Assembly: GCA_030429495.1 (NCBI GenBank)
Contig: JAUIFH010000013.1
Span: 1-64,000 of the forward strand
Direction: 5' to 3'
From: Alphaproteobacteria bacterium
GTDB taxonomy: Bacteria; Pseudomonadota; Alphaproteobacteria; Rhodobacterales; Rhodobacteraceae
DNA: 64,000 nucleotides
In this document: piece after piece, positions 16,641-24,681 of the stretch
How positions within the stretch are numbered: the stretch's first letter is position 1
Layout: each line of letters starts with the position of its first letter
Program-made: the position numbers and the translations under genes
Notes under the pieces: model-generated
The model's input: only the letters and a program-made list of their open reading frames with translations
Told to the model about the DNA's origin: nothing
Databases searched by the model: none

Positions 16641-18293
16641 ATGGCCCGCCGAATCCGTTGTGCAATCTACACCCGGAAATCCTCCGAAGAAGGACTCGAT
16701 CAGGACTTCAACTCGCTTGATGCCCAGAACGAGGCATGCGCTGCCTACGTGACGAGCCAGAAGGCGGAGGGTTGGGTGCTCATCCCGACCCGCTACGATG
16801 ACGGCGGGCTGTCCGGGGGGACCATGGAGCGGCCTGCGCTGCAGCGCCTGCTCGCGGATATCGAGGCGGGACTCGTTGATCAGATTGTCGTCTACAAAAT
16901 AGACCGACTAACCCGGTCGCTCTCCGACTTCGCGAAGATCGTCGACCGACTCGATGCCGCCAGCGCTTCCTTCGTCTCGGTCACTCAGTCCTTCAACACT
17001 GCCACCAGCATGGGACGGCTGACGCTGAATATGCTGCTGAGCTTTGCCCAGTTCGAGCGCGAGGTGACGGCGGAACGGATCCGCGACAAGATCGCCGCCT
17101 CGAAGAAGAAGGGGCTCTGGATGGGCGGCACGGTGCCCTTCGGCTACCAGCCTGACGGCCGCAGCCTGAAGATCGACGAGACCGAAGCGCCAATCATCCG
17201 CCGCATCCATGACCTTTATCACGATCTCGGCTCGGTCCGCGCAGTCGCCGAACGTGCGGAAGAACTTGACTATCGAACGCGTTTGCGGTCGTTCGCTACG
17301 GGCAGCTCGACCGGCGGCACACCATTCAGCCGCGGGCACATCTATCAGATCCTGAGCAACCCGCTTTACGCCGGCCGCATCCGGCACCGGGATAAGATCT
17401 ATGACGGGCAGCATCCTGCAATCATTGACCCCGCGGCATGGGACGAAATGCAAGAACGTCTTGCCTCCGAGGCGGCCCGCGTACGCGGTCGGTCGAACGC
17501 GGCGGAACGCTCGCCCTTGGTCGGCAAGCTCTTCGATGAGACCGGAGATCGGTTGACCCCGAGCCATTCTCGGAAAAACGGCAAGCGTCTGCGCTACTAC
17601 ATCTCGCGCAGGTTGGTGACCGACCGGCGTGAGAAACACGCCGATGCATGGCGGTTGCCGGCCCGGGATCTCGAGAACGGAGTAGCACGGATTCTGCGGG
17701 ATTACCTGCGCAAACCCACCTTGGTGACCGATCTGGTCATGGACATCGCGGCCTCTGAGGTCCCCGCGCTGCAGGAGAAGCTTCTGCAAGTCGCGAATAA
17801 TTGTGACCCGGAGGGCAGCGCTGACTTGTGGGCACCGCTGTTGCGCCGCGCCGATCTCGCGCAGGGTAGCATCCTCTTGCGGCTCGACCGGAAGGTTCTA
17901 GCGGACCGGATCGGCATCGCGCCGGATCGGATCGACAGCGTGGCCAGACGGATTCCTGCGTCCTTCCAGATGCAGCGCCGAGGCGTCGAAGTCCGCATCA
18001 TTCTTGGCGCCGCCGTACCAAAGGTCGATCCGGTGCTGGCGAAGAATATCCTTACGGCACAAAGATGGTACGCGGCCATTAAGGACGGCGCCTCCTTCGG
18101 CGACCTTGCCGCTCGAGAGAAAACCACGTCGAGCCGCATCCAGCAGATGATCGGTCTCGCCTTCCTCGCCCCCGATGTTCTGGATCAGGTTGCCGCGGGT
18201 AACCAGCCCGTTTCCTTCACGTCGGAATGGTTCAAACGAAGGCAGCTACCCCCAGAATGGAATATGCAGCAGCGAGTTTTTGGCAGTCTCTGA
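16641..18293 (+). CDS. Large serine recombinase (site-specific integrase)
   Basis: 550 residues from ATG 16641. The N-terminal resolvase domain has the catalytic Ser14 in YTRKSSEEG and the later LTLNMLLSFAQFEREVTAER helix with the conserved arginine. Then comes the recombinase domain (FGYQPDGRSL ... GHIYQILSNPLYAGRIRHR) and a long C-terminal DNA-binding region without an obvious zinc-ribbon Cys set. Large serine recombinases integrate or excise elements by cutting short att cores. It follows DUF2924 after one base. Its 3' end sits directly before an hsdR remnant, so an att junction may lie just downstream. It appears complete and in frame. Confidence 0.93.
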   Translation: MARRIRCAIYTRKSSEEGLDQDFNSLDAQNEACAAYVTSQKAEGWVLIPTRYDDGGLSGGTMERPALQRLLADIEAGLVDQIVVYKIDRLTRSLSDFAKIVDRLDAASASFVSVTQSFNTATSMGRLTLNMLLSFAQFEREVTAERIRDKIAASKKKGLWMGGTVPFGYQPDGRSLKIDETEAPIIRRIHDLYHDLGSVRAVAERAEELDYRTRLRSFATGSSTGGTPFSRGHIYQILSNPLYAGRIRHRDKIYDGQHPAIIDPAAWDEMQERLASEAARVRGRSNAAERSPLVGKLFDETGDRLTPSHSRKNGKRLRYYISRRLVTDRREKHADAWRLPARDLENGVARILRDYLRKPTLVTDLVMDIAASEVPALQEKLLQVANNCDPEGSADLWAPLLRRADLAQGSILLRLDRKVLADRIGIAPDRIDSVARRIPASFQMQRRGVEVRIILGAAVPKVDPVLAKNILTAQRWYAAIKDGASFGDLAAREKTTSSRIQQMIGLAFLAPDVLDQVAAGNQPVSFTSEWFKRRQLPPEWNMQQRVFGSL

Positions 18294-18379
18294 CTTTTCA
18301 TTTTCCTGCAAAATCGCATAGTAATAACAGTTTGGACTGCAACACCGATCTCTTCTCATTGCTCGCCGATGAATATCGC

Positions 18380-18641
18380 TCGTCCGGCGTCAGAGCCCGA
18401 GCAGAGAAGATGTGTCTAGCTGATCCGAACATCTTCGTTCTGGTGGACGAGAGCCACAGGACGCAGACCGGGCGCCACGGCGGCCACAGCCAGTTCGCGG
18501 CCAAGATGCGGCGCCTCCTGCCCAAGGCCTGTTACCTAGGCTTCACCGGCACGCCCCTGCTCAAGAAGGAGAAGAACACGCTGTCGACCTTCGGGCGGCT
18601 GATCCACCGCTACGCCATCGATGAGGCGGTCGCCGACGGTG
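18380..18641 (+). pseudogene. Fragment of type I restriction HsdR subunit
   Basis: About 75 codons of a type I restriction-modification translocase/nuclease subunit survive: IFVLVDESHRTQ (helicase motif II region), then LPKACYLGFTGTPLLKKEK (motif III region) and HRYAIDEAVADG. Full HsdR proteins are over 900 residues, so both ends are missing. The left limit is approximate; similarity is clear from about 18420. At about 18640 the frame changes directly into a YgjP-like gene, so a deletion joined the two. It cannot be functional. Confidence 0.8.
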
Positions 18642-19073
18642 AAGGTCGTCCCGCATGTGCGGGAGAGCGTGAAGCTGATCCGCGGCTTCATCGTCGTGCA
18701 GACGCACCGACCGACCAGGCCGGAGGTGACGCGCGAACTGGTCGAGGCATGGTACCGGGATCGGGCCCATATCAAGTTCCCGGAACGGATCGAACTGTGT
18801 CTCGGCCACTTCCCGGACCCCGAGGCATTCCGGCCGAAAGGTCTCATCGTGCGTCAGACCCGGCAGAGGTGGGGGTCCATGTCGCCGGCCGGACGCCTGC
18901 TGCTGAACCGCCGCCTCGTGCAGGCGCCGGTCGATGCCATAGACTACGTGATCACCCACGAGCTCTGTCACGTGGCGGAGCCCCATCACGGAACGGCGTT
19001 CTTCGAACTCCTCGACAAAGTAATGCCTGACTGGGAGCGTCGGAAGCAGAGGCTGGAACGGGCAATGGCCTGA
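18621..19073 (+). pseudogene. 5'-truncated YgjP/SprT-type (M48-like) metallopeptidase
   Basis: 150 codons with an intact zinc motif HELCH, a third ligand His in AEPHHGTAF and the upstream QRWGSMSPAGRLLLN element of YgjP-family metal-dependent hydrolases. These often sit beside hsdR in type I restriction loci. Relatives are about 230 residues; here the first 80-100 are missing, and the reading frame enters at the junction with the hsdR fragment near 18640. An ATG at 18621 lies within the fused hsdR segment. The product might fold, but is probably a remnant. Confidence 0.7.
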
Positions 19074-19223
19074 AATCTTGCAAGACCCGCCACGGCAGCC
19101 CTCGAGCCAAGTCTTTGCGACGCCTGAGTCCTTCTGAACTTGGGTGAAAATGATCCGTCGCTTCTCATTGTAGACCTCGGCAGGGTCGCGGGCCTTTGCA
19201 GCTTTCCATGTCTTTCCAGCCAT
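19074..19223 (-). pseudogene. Possible 5' fragment of an unidentified gene
   Basis: Directly after the DUF3800 stop, on the same strand, an open frame begins at ATG 19223 (MAGKTWKAAKARDPAEVYN ..., RRIIFTQVQKDSG). The first 45 codons look protein-like. The frame then runs antisense through the YgjP remnant, so whatever gene this was seems cut at about 19074. I do not recognise it, and it may be chance. Confidence 0.25.
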
Positions 19224-19225
19224 GA

Positions 19226-20290
19226 TCAGGACACCCTGCCCTTGGAGGCGAAGTTCGCAGCAAAATAGTCGATTACCTCTGACGCCTGGGTGCCTTTGCG
19301 GAATTCTTTCTGCGCCTCAAAATCGAGGTCCGGGAGCATGTGGATCAATTGCTCATCCTTGAAGAGAGGCAGGAGGGCATCTGGATCAATGCCTTCCGTC
19401 CGCTGTCCGGTCATGATGTTGCCCGCCTCGAGCACAGCACCAATCAAGACGTCCGCCAACTGGATGGCCGGGCTGGTCTTGGAGTTGACCTGGGTCACTT
19501 CTGTCAGTTTCAAGGGGAACTTGAAGCTTGCGATCGTCGTCTGCCGCAGCTCGATTTCATCGGTATGATCGATAAAAGCCTGCATTAGGTCGTGGTAAGT
19601 GGCAAGATTTTTCGATTCGTCGTGCTCAACGCGATAGGGGCCGTCAGCCATAACTTCCATCCGGCTGATCAACGCCTGCATTACCACCATGGCGATGTCG
19701 GTCGAGGTCCCCGGCGTGGCGATCGCTCGCAGGCAGTCCGGGCACGCATCTCTCGCCAGAGGCCCAATCGCCTCTGGAAATGCATGCCAGTTGGTACGGC
19801 GCGCCGCGGCGACAAGCGCCTTGAGGCTCTCGGGAGTCTTCTCTTTCATCGCACGCTGGAAAGCCACCAGCATGGCCTCGAACGGCTCTGCCCCCAGCAT
19901 CGTCGGTCCCACGACGCTTAGCAGCGATCCCATCGCGTAGTTCTGGCCGTCGGCGTAGAAATTGGCTCCGCGCTCATAGTACCACGGCTCCACGGCGTAG
20001 TCGCAGAACATCAGAATCAGCATGTAGCGCTTATCCAAGACGTGGGCGACGCACTTGTAACTCTGTAACACATCGCGCAGCAGCGCCAGCAGATTGGGCC
20101 GGCTGCGAGGGCGTCGCGACAGGTCGCGGTATTTCAACTCCGGGGCTTGGCGGCGCGGAAAGTGTTCCTGGATCAGACGGGCAGCGTCATCGTCGCTAAT
20201 CGCGATCGCTGCGGCGCCTTGGAGACGCTGCAGAGGGTTGAGCAGATCGAACCCGGTGTAGCCGCTTTCATCAATCCGGAAACATTCCAT
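19226..20290 (-). CDS. DUF3800 domain protein
   Basis: 354 residues. The N-terminal CFRIDESGYTG strand, with adjacent Asp-Glu, the mid-C-terminal HDESKNL and the final SPAIQLADVLIGA are the DUF3800 hallmarks, an RNase H-like fold with acidic residues placed for metal binding. DUF3800 genes are common in genomic islands and near defence genes; their substrate is not established. It is transcribed leftward, about 100 nt after the DUF3883 gene. A family-sized, intact protein with no membrane segments. Confidence 0.85.
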   Translation of the reverse strand: MECFRIDESGYTGFDLLNPLQRLQGAAAIAISDDDAARLIQEHFPRRQAPELKYRDLSRRPRSRPNLLALLRDVLQSYKCVAHVLDKRYMLILMFCDYAVEPWYYERGANFYADGQNYAMGSLLSVVGPTMLGAEPFEAMLVAFQRAMKEKTPESLKALVAAARRTNWHAFPEAIGPLARDACPDCLRAIATPGTSTDIAMVVMQALISRMEVMADGPYRVEHDESKNLATYHDLMQAFIDHTDEIELRQTTIASFKFPLKLTEVTQVNSKTSPAIQLADVLIGAVLEAGNIMTGQRTEGIDPDALLPLFKDEQLIHMLPDLDFEAQKEFRKGTQASEVIDYFAANFASKGRVS

Positions 20291-20390
20291 GGTCAGGCCT
20301 CCCGTTCACCTCTCATGTATAGAGCCGCATGATGGCCGACACCGGGTATCCCTGAGAGAGGCAATCCTCAGACCCTGCGGCACGGAATAG

Positions 20391-21227
20391 CTAGTGAAAG
20401 CTTGCCTGAAACGCTGTCGCTGTGAGAGACACGTGGGCATCCAGTGGCGGGCGAAGCTCAAAGGCCTTGGGTTCGCGTGAGAAATTCCAGAGCCGGAACA
20501 GGCACCATTCCGAACGCCGCTCCTCCGCGACAGCCAGTTCGTTACGAGTGATATGGAAGGGCGTGCGCTCCCATCCGTGCGTCGTCTTCACCTCGATCAG
20601 CCGCGGCCGCCCGTCGGGTTCGAAGCTCGCGATGTCGTAGCCCGCACCGTCGCCTTCTTCTTTGGAAACCCAGATCACCTTGCGCGCGAGGTCATCACGG
20701 CCAGCCGATCGGAGTTGTGCCCGCTCATGTTTCAGCGCTCGCTCTTCGCCGGCGCGGCCAAGCGCTCGATTTCGCTCGTCCCGAGCCGCAACGTCGAATT
20801 TGCGCGCAACGCGCAGCACCTGCTCCAGTTCCTGAGGTGGAGGTTGGTTTGAAAGTGTGGGCGGCGGTCCAACCCAGATCTGGGACGTTTCACGGAGGCC
20901 GGTGCCTTGCGGCGCTTCTGCCACGCGGGCTAGCCAAGATGGGTTCGCCTTTAGCCAGCGGACCACTGCGTCTTCCAAGGACATCTGATAATTGAAGGCC
21001 GGTTTGTATCCAGGGATCCGATCTTCGCCGAGCCCGATCAGAACCGCGCTGATGTTTTGGTGTTTGAACTCGACAGATCCTTCGGACCGATTGTTCAGCA
21101 GAGGCAGGAGTGCGCGACGATGCTCAGCCTTGCTATAAGAGCGCCCGGAAACATCGTCGGCGAGCATCGCGAAGTAATCCGCGACAATCAGATCGTTTTC
21201 GATGTCCGTCCACGTCCCGTTCGACAT
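20391..21227 (-). CDS. DUF3883 domain protein (PD-(D/E)XK nuclease-like)
   Basis: 278 residues. The C-terminal half carries the DUF3883 core: GRAGEERALKHER (helix with conserved Glu), GYDIASFEPDG and RLIEVKTT, i.e. the Asp...Glu-x-Lys arrangement of restriction-endonuclease-like folds, then WCLFRLWNF. The N-terminal half (residues 1-100, LIVADYFAMLADD, then HRRALLPLLNNRS) is a helical domain often paired with such nucleases in standalone restriction or defence genes. It lies next to DUF3800 in the same orientation and close to the tRNA boundary of the island. Catalytic residues look intact. DNA cleavage is inferred, not shown. Confidence 0.82.
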   Translation of the reverse strand: MSNGTWTDIENDLIVADYFAMLADDVSGRSYSKAEHRRALLPLLNNRSEGSVEFKHQNISAVLIGLGEDRIPGYKPAFNYQMSLEDAVVRWLKANPSWLARVAEAPQGTGLRETSQIWVGPPPTLSNQPPPQELEQVLRVARKFDVAARDERNRALGRAGEERALKHERAQLRSAGRDDLARKVIWVSKEEGDGAGYDIASFEPDGRPRLIEVKTTHGWERTPFHITRNELAVAEERRSEWCLFRLWNFSREPKAFELRPPLDAHVSLTATAFQASFH

Positions 21228-21560
21228 GCCGCCAGGCTAAAGGCGAGAAGTTCCTTTGTCATCAGGGCTTTCAGGTGTCCGCGCTCGACAGGCACTCCCG
21301 CCGCTGTTAGCCGCCACATTACGCTGAACGCCTCAAATTCAGCCCCGCACCAGCTTCGAAATGGCCCAAAGTCAAGTCCCGCGCCTGAAGCCGCGCCCGA
21401 AAACCGTATCGCGCCAAATGCCAAACAGAGACTCGCGCCATTTTGGGCGGTTATCTCGCCTGCAATTTCAATTCTCTAGGGGTCCATGCCCCGCACAAGT
21501 CGCGGAAAACACGCCACAATACGCGGAGCGTAAAATCGTTTAATATCAATGGCTATGTGA
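21228..21560. other. Island edge between DUF3883 gene and tRNA-Ser
   Basis: About 330 bases ending at the tRNA 3' terminus. A short leftward open frame (21188-21424) is present but has no recognisable motif or start site. I saw no second copy of the tRNA 3' end here. If the island entered at this tRNA, this is the junction-proximal DNA, and the other attachment copy should lie beyond the left edge. Confidence 0.4.
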
Positions 21561-21651
21561 TGGCGGAGGAGGTGGGATTCGAACCCACGGTAGGCTTTTG
21601 ACCTACGTCGGTTTTCAAGACCGGTGCATTCAACCACTCTGCCACTCCTCC
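21561..21651 (-). tRNA. tRNA-Ser (UGA anticodon)
   Basis: A 91-nt class II tRNA with encoded CCA. Acceptor stem GGAGGAG/CTCCTCC, D arm with GAGTGGTTGAATGC, anticodon loop CTTGAAA giving UGA, a long variable arm (GTAGG...CCTAC) and T arm GTGGG-TTCGAAT-CCCAC are all legible. It reads UCA (and by wobble other UCN) serine codons. Its 3' end faces the accessory region, the orientation expected when a tRNA gene serves as the attachment site of an integrative element. Confidence 0.97.
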
Positions 21652-21889
21652 GACGAACCCGGCATTACATTGGTAGTTGCGATTCTGAAAGCGGGTCGCG
21701 GGCCGAAATCCGCCGAGGGGCCGGGCGGCCTTTTCTTGCAGCGCGCGAGCGGCTACAATGCCACGCAAGCGTGATTTGTCGCGCAAACGGGCATTAGGGT
21801 CGGCTCGGGCCTCCACGAGGGTTCGGCCCGGCCTTTCTCTCTGGGCAGTTCAAGCGCGGCGTTGAGTTCGCGCGAATTCGGGGGCGAGG

Positions 21890-22894
21890 ATGAATAGGCA
21901 GGGAATCGCGTGGCTTGGGGCGACGCTCGTCGCCTCGTTCGTACTGGCGGGATGCCAGCAGGGAGGGCAGCCCGGCACGTCGACCGGTGCGGCGCAGGGC
22001 ACCAAGTCGGTCGTGTCCGTCGAGCGGGATATCGAAGCACCGGAAGTCTTCCGCATGACAGCCGAAGGGCTTTGGGACGGACGCCCGTCTCTTGGGGGCG
22101 TGTGGGTTGCCCATGCCGACGTCAAGGACCCCGAGCGTGTCATGATCCGGAATGCGGCCAACGGGAAGTCGGTCGTCGGCGCATTGTTCCGGCGCGAGCG
22201 CGATCACCCTGGCCCCAGCCTGCAGGTTTCGTCCGACGCGGCGGAATCGCTCGGGTTGCTGGCCGGTCGGCCCGCCGAACTGTCGATCGTCGCGCTGCGG
22301 CGCGAGGAAAAGGAACTGCCGCCGCCGGCAGAGGATGTGGCCGAACCGGAAGAGGCGGTGGTTGCCGCGGCGCCGGATGCCGCTGAACCGGCCGGAGAGG
22401 AGATCGCTGTCGCCGCCGCCACGGATGCCGCGTCGGGTGCTGAACCCGCCGCCGCGCCTGCGAAGAAGAAGGGCGGGTTGTTCGGCCTCTTCCGCAAGAA
22501 ACCGAAAGCGGACCCGGTTCTTGATACGCCGGTCTCCACTGGCGTCGCCTCCGGCGAGATCGAGGCTGCACCGCTTGAGTCCGTCACTGCCTCCGCCGCA
22601 GCGGCCATCGACCGCGCAGAGGCGGGGCAGGCCGCCCCTGCCGCCGCCGCAAGCCCGGCGTTGAAGCGTTCCTATGTTCAGATCGGGATATTTAGCACCG
22701 AGGCCAATGCAGGTCGCGCCGTCAATCAGGTCAAGGCCGCCGGCCTGACCGCTACCGTGATCGCCGAAAAGGGCGAGGCGAAGCCGTACTGGCGTGTCAT
22801 CGTCGGGCCGGCCGCCTCGGTCGCAGAGCGCGATGCGCTCGTGTCGCGCGTGAAGGGGGTTGGCTTCCCGGACGCCTACCCCGTGACCAGGTAA
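21890..22894 (+). CDS. SPOR-domain lipoprotein
   Basis: 334 residues. It has a lipoprotein signal peptide with lipobox LAGC (Cys22), a long Ala/Glu/Pro-rich low-complexity middle (about 130-255) that should be a periplasmic tether, and a C-terminal SPOR domain (SYVQIGIFSTEANAGRAV ... YWRVIVGPAAS) that binds denuded septal peptidoglycan. It is followed after 21 nt by a D,D-carboxypeptidase gene, the usual alphaproteobacterial pairing, so it likely helps place peptidoglycan remodelling at the division site. First gene of a rightward housekeeping run. Confidence 0.9.
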   Translation: MNRQGIAWLGATLVASFVLAGCQQGGQPGTSTGAAQGTKSVVSVERDIEAPEVFRMTAEGLWDGRPSLGGVWVAHADVKDPERVMIRNAANGKSVVGALFRRERDHPGPSLQVSSDAAESLGLLAGRPAELSIVALRREEKELPPPAEDVAEPEEAVVAAAPDAAEPAGEEIAVAAATDAASGAEPAAAPAKKKGGLFGLFRKKPKADPVLDTPVSTGVASGEIEAAPLESVTASAAAAIDRAEAGQAAPAAAASPALKRSYVQIGIFSTEANAGRAVNQVKAAGLTATVIAEKGEAKPYWRVIVGPAASVAERDALVSRVKGVGFPDAYPVTR

Positions 22895-22915
22895 ACCAGA
22901 GACGAGACGTCACCG

Positions 22916-24061
22916 ATGATCCGCTACTGCGCACTTCTGCTTCTCGGGATTTTCGCGGCTCTGCCGGCCCGCGCCTTCGACACCCGCGCGCGCGCCGCCT
23001 GGGTCTATGATATGACGACCGACACGGTTCTTCTGGCAAAGAACGCCGACGAGCAACTGCCGCCGGCGTCGATGTCGAAGCTGATGACGGTCAACATGCT
23101 GTTTGAAGCGCTTCGCGACGGGCGCGTGCGACTGGATGAGCAGTTTGCCGTTTCCTCCCGGGCGAAGTCGATGGGCGGGTCGACCATGTTTCTCAACGAG
23201 ACCGACCGGCCCACGGTGGAGGAGCTGATTAAGGGCATCGTCGTTCTGTCCGGCAACGATGCCTGTGTCGTCGTTGCCGAGGGGCTCGCCGGGACCGAGG
23301 AGGATTTCGCCAAGAAGATGAACGAGAGGGCGAAGGCGCTTGGCCTCGACCACTCGACCTTCGCGAATGCCTCCGGCTGGCCGCATCCGAACCAAAGGAT
23401 GAGCATGCACGACCTCGGCCGGGTGGCCGAGCGGTTGATCGACGAATTCCCGGAATACTACGGCTACTTCGCGCTGACTGAATATCCCTATGACGGACGG
23501 TCGCCCGACAACCGGTTCAACCGCAATCCGCTTCTGCATCTGGGTATCGGGGCGGACGGGCTCAAGACCGGCCACACTCAGGAGTCCGGTTACGGCCTCG
23601 TGGGGTCGGCGGTTCAGGGGGGACGGCGCATCGTTTTCGCGATCACCGGGCTGACATCGGAACGCGAGCGCGCCGAGGAAGCCGAGCGCGTCGTCAACTG
23701 GGCCTTTCGCGACTTCGTCCAGAAGACGGTCGCCCCGAAGGGCACGCGCATGGCTGAGGCCGATGTCTGGCTGGGCGACGCGCGGCGGGTCGGGCTTGTC
23801 ACCGGAGAGGATCTGTCGCTTCTTCTGCCGTCGCTCGCGCAGGACCGGCTGAAGGCGAATGTCGTCTATACCGGCCCGATCGAGGCGCCCATCGCCGAAG
23901 GTCAGAAGCTTGCCGAAATGCAGATCGAGGTGCCGGGCATCCCGAACGTCACCGTGCCGCTCGTCGCCGAGAAGGCGGTCGCCAAGGGCGGGTTCACCAG
24001 CCGTATCCGCACGGCATTCGGCATCCTTGCCACGCGCGTCATGGCCGAAATCGGCAGCTGA
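22916..24061 (+). CDS. D-alanyl-D-alanine carboxypeptidase (PBP5/6 class, S11)
   Basis: 381 residues that remove the terminal D-Ala from peptidoglycan pentapeptides in the periplasm. A Sec signal peptide (ends LPARA, about residue 20) precedes the serine peptidase with SxxK in PASMSKLM (about 51-58), SGN in VLSGNDAC and KTG in LKTGHTQ. A PBP5-type C-terminal beta domain follows (VYTGPIEAPIAEGQ) and a terminal amphipathic helix (SRIRTAFGILATRVM) for membrane attachment. All three catalytic motifs are present. It is co-directional with the SPOR lipoprotein and tmk (8-nt gap), consistent with one operon. Confidence 0.94.
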   Translation: MIRYCALLLLGIFAALPARAFDTRARAAWVYDMTTDTVLLAKNADEQLPPASMSKLMTVNMLFEALRDGRVRLDEQFAVSSRAKSMGGSTMFLNETDRPTVEELIKGIVVLSGNDACVVVAEGLAGTEEDFAKKMNERAKALGLDHSTFANASGWPHPNQRMSMHDLGRVAERLIDEFPEYYGYFALTEYPYDGRSPDNRFNRNPLLHLGIGADGLKTGHTQESGYGLVGSAVQGGRRIVFAITGLTSERERAEEAERVVNWAFRDFVQKTVAPKGTRMAEADVWLGDARRVGLVTGEDLSLLLPSLAQDRLKANVVYTGPIEAPIAEGQKLAEMQIEVPGIPNVTVPLVAEKAVAKGGFTSRIRTAFGILATRVMAEIGS

Positions 24062-24069
24062 CGGGCAGG

Positions 24070-24681
24070 ATGTTCATCACGTTCGAGGGGATCGACGGGT
24101 CGGGCAAGTCCACGCAGGCACGGCGACTGGCCGAGCATCTGCGGGGCAGGGGGCACGAGGTCGTGCTGACCCGCGAGCCGGGCGGTTCCTCCGGTGCCGA
24201 GGAGATCCGGCGCCTGGTCCTGGAAGGCGATCCGGACCGCTGGTCGGCGGAGACGGAGATACTGCTTTTCACCGCAGCGCGGCGCGACCATCTCGAACGG
24301 GTGATCGAGCCGGCGTTGAAGAAGGGCCAGGTTGTTATCTCTGACCGGTTTGCCGATTCCACCCGTATGTATCAGGGTCTGTCGCGCGGCGACCTGCGCG
24401 CGACGGTCGACCAGCTTCACACGATGATGATCGGGCGGGAGCCGGATCTGACATTCGTGATAGACATGGACCCGGAAACCGGTCTTGCACGCGCCAAGGG
24501 GCGAAACGGAACCGAGGAACGGTTCGAGGATTTCGGCGCGGACCTTCAGCACCGGATGCGCGCGGGATTCCTTGCGCTGGCCGCCGAATTCGCCGACCGC
24601 TGCCGCGTGATTGACGGAAACCGCCCGCCGGAGGATGTCGCGGCAGAGGTGGCGGCCATCGCCGACAGGGCGCTGTCATGA
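24070..24681 (+). CDS. tmk: Thymidylate kinase
   Basis: 203 residues that phosphorylate dTMP to dTDP in the cytosol for DNA synthesis. The P-loop FEGIDGSGKST starts at residue 4, followed by TREPGGSSGAEEIR with the DRX/REPGG substrate-binding elements, DRFADSTRMYQG, and a lid region with RAKGRNGTEERFEDF. Length is normal for the family. The stop overlaps the holB start (ATGA, 24678-24681), a conserved tmk-holB coupling in bacteria that keeps nucleotide supply and replication genes together. Confidence 0.97.
   Translation: MFITFEGIDGSGKSTQARRLAEHLRGRGHEVVLTREPGGSSGAEEIRRLVLEGDPDRWSAETEILLFTAARRDHLERVIEPALKKGQVVISDRFADSTRMYQGLSRGDLRATVDQLHTMMIGREPDLTFVIDMDPETGLARAKGRNGTEERFEDFGADLQHRMRAGFLALAAEFADRCRVIDGNRPPEDVAAEVAAIADRALS

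Noticed and set aside
21188-21424. A 78-codon leftward gene before DUF3883
   Set aside because: Only a TTG start, no ribosome site, no motif, and it overlaps the DUF3883 start.
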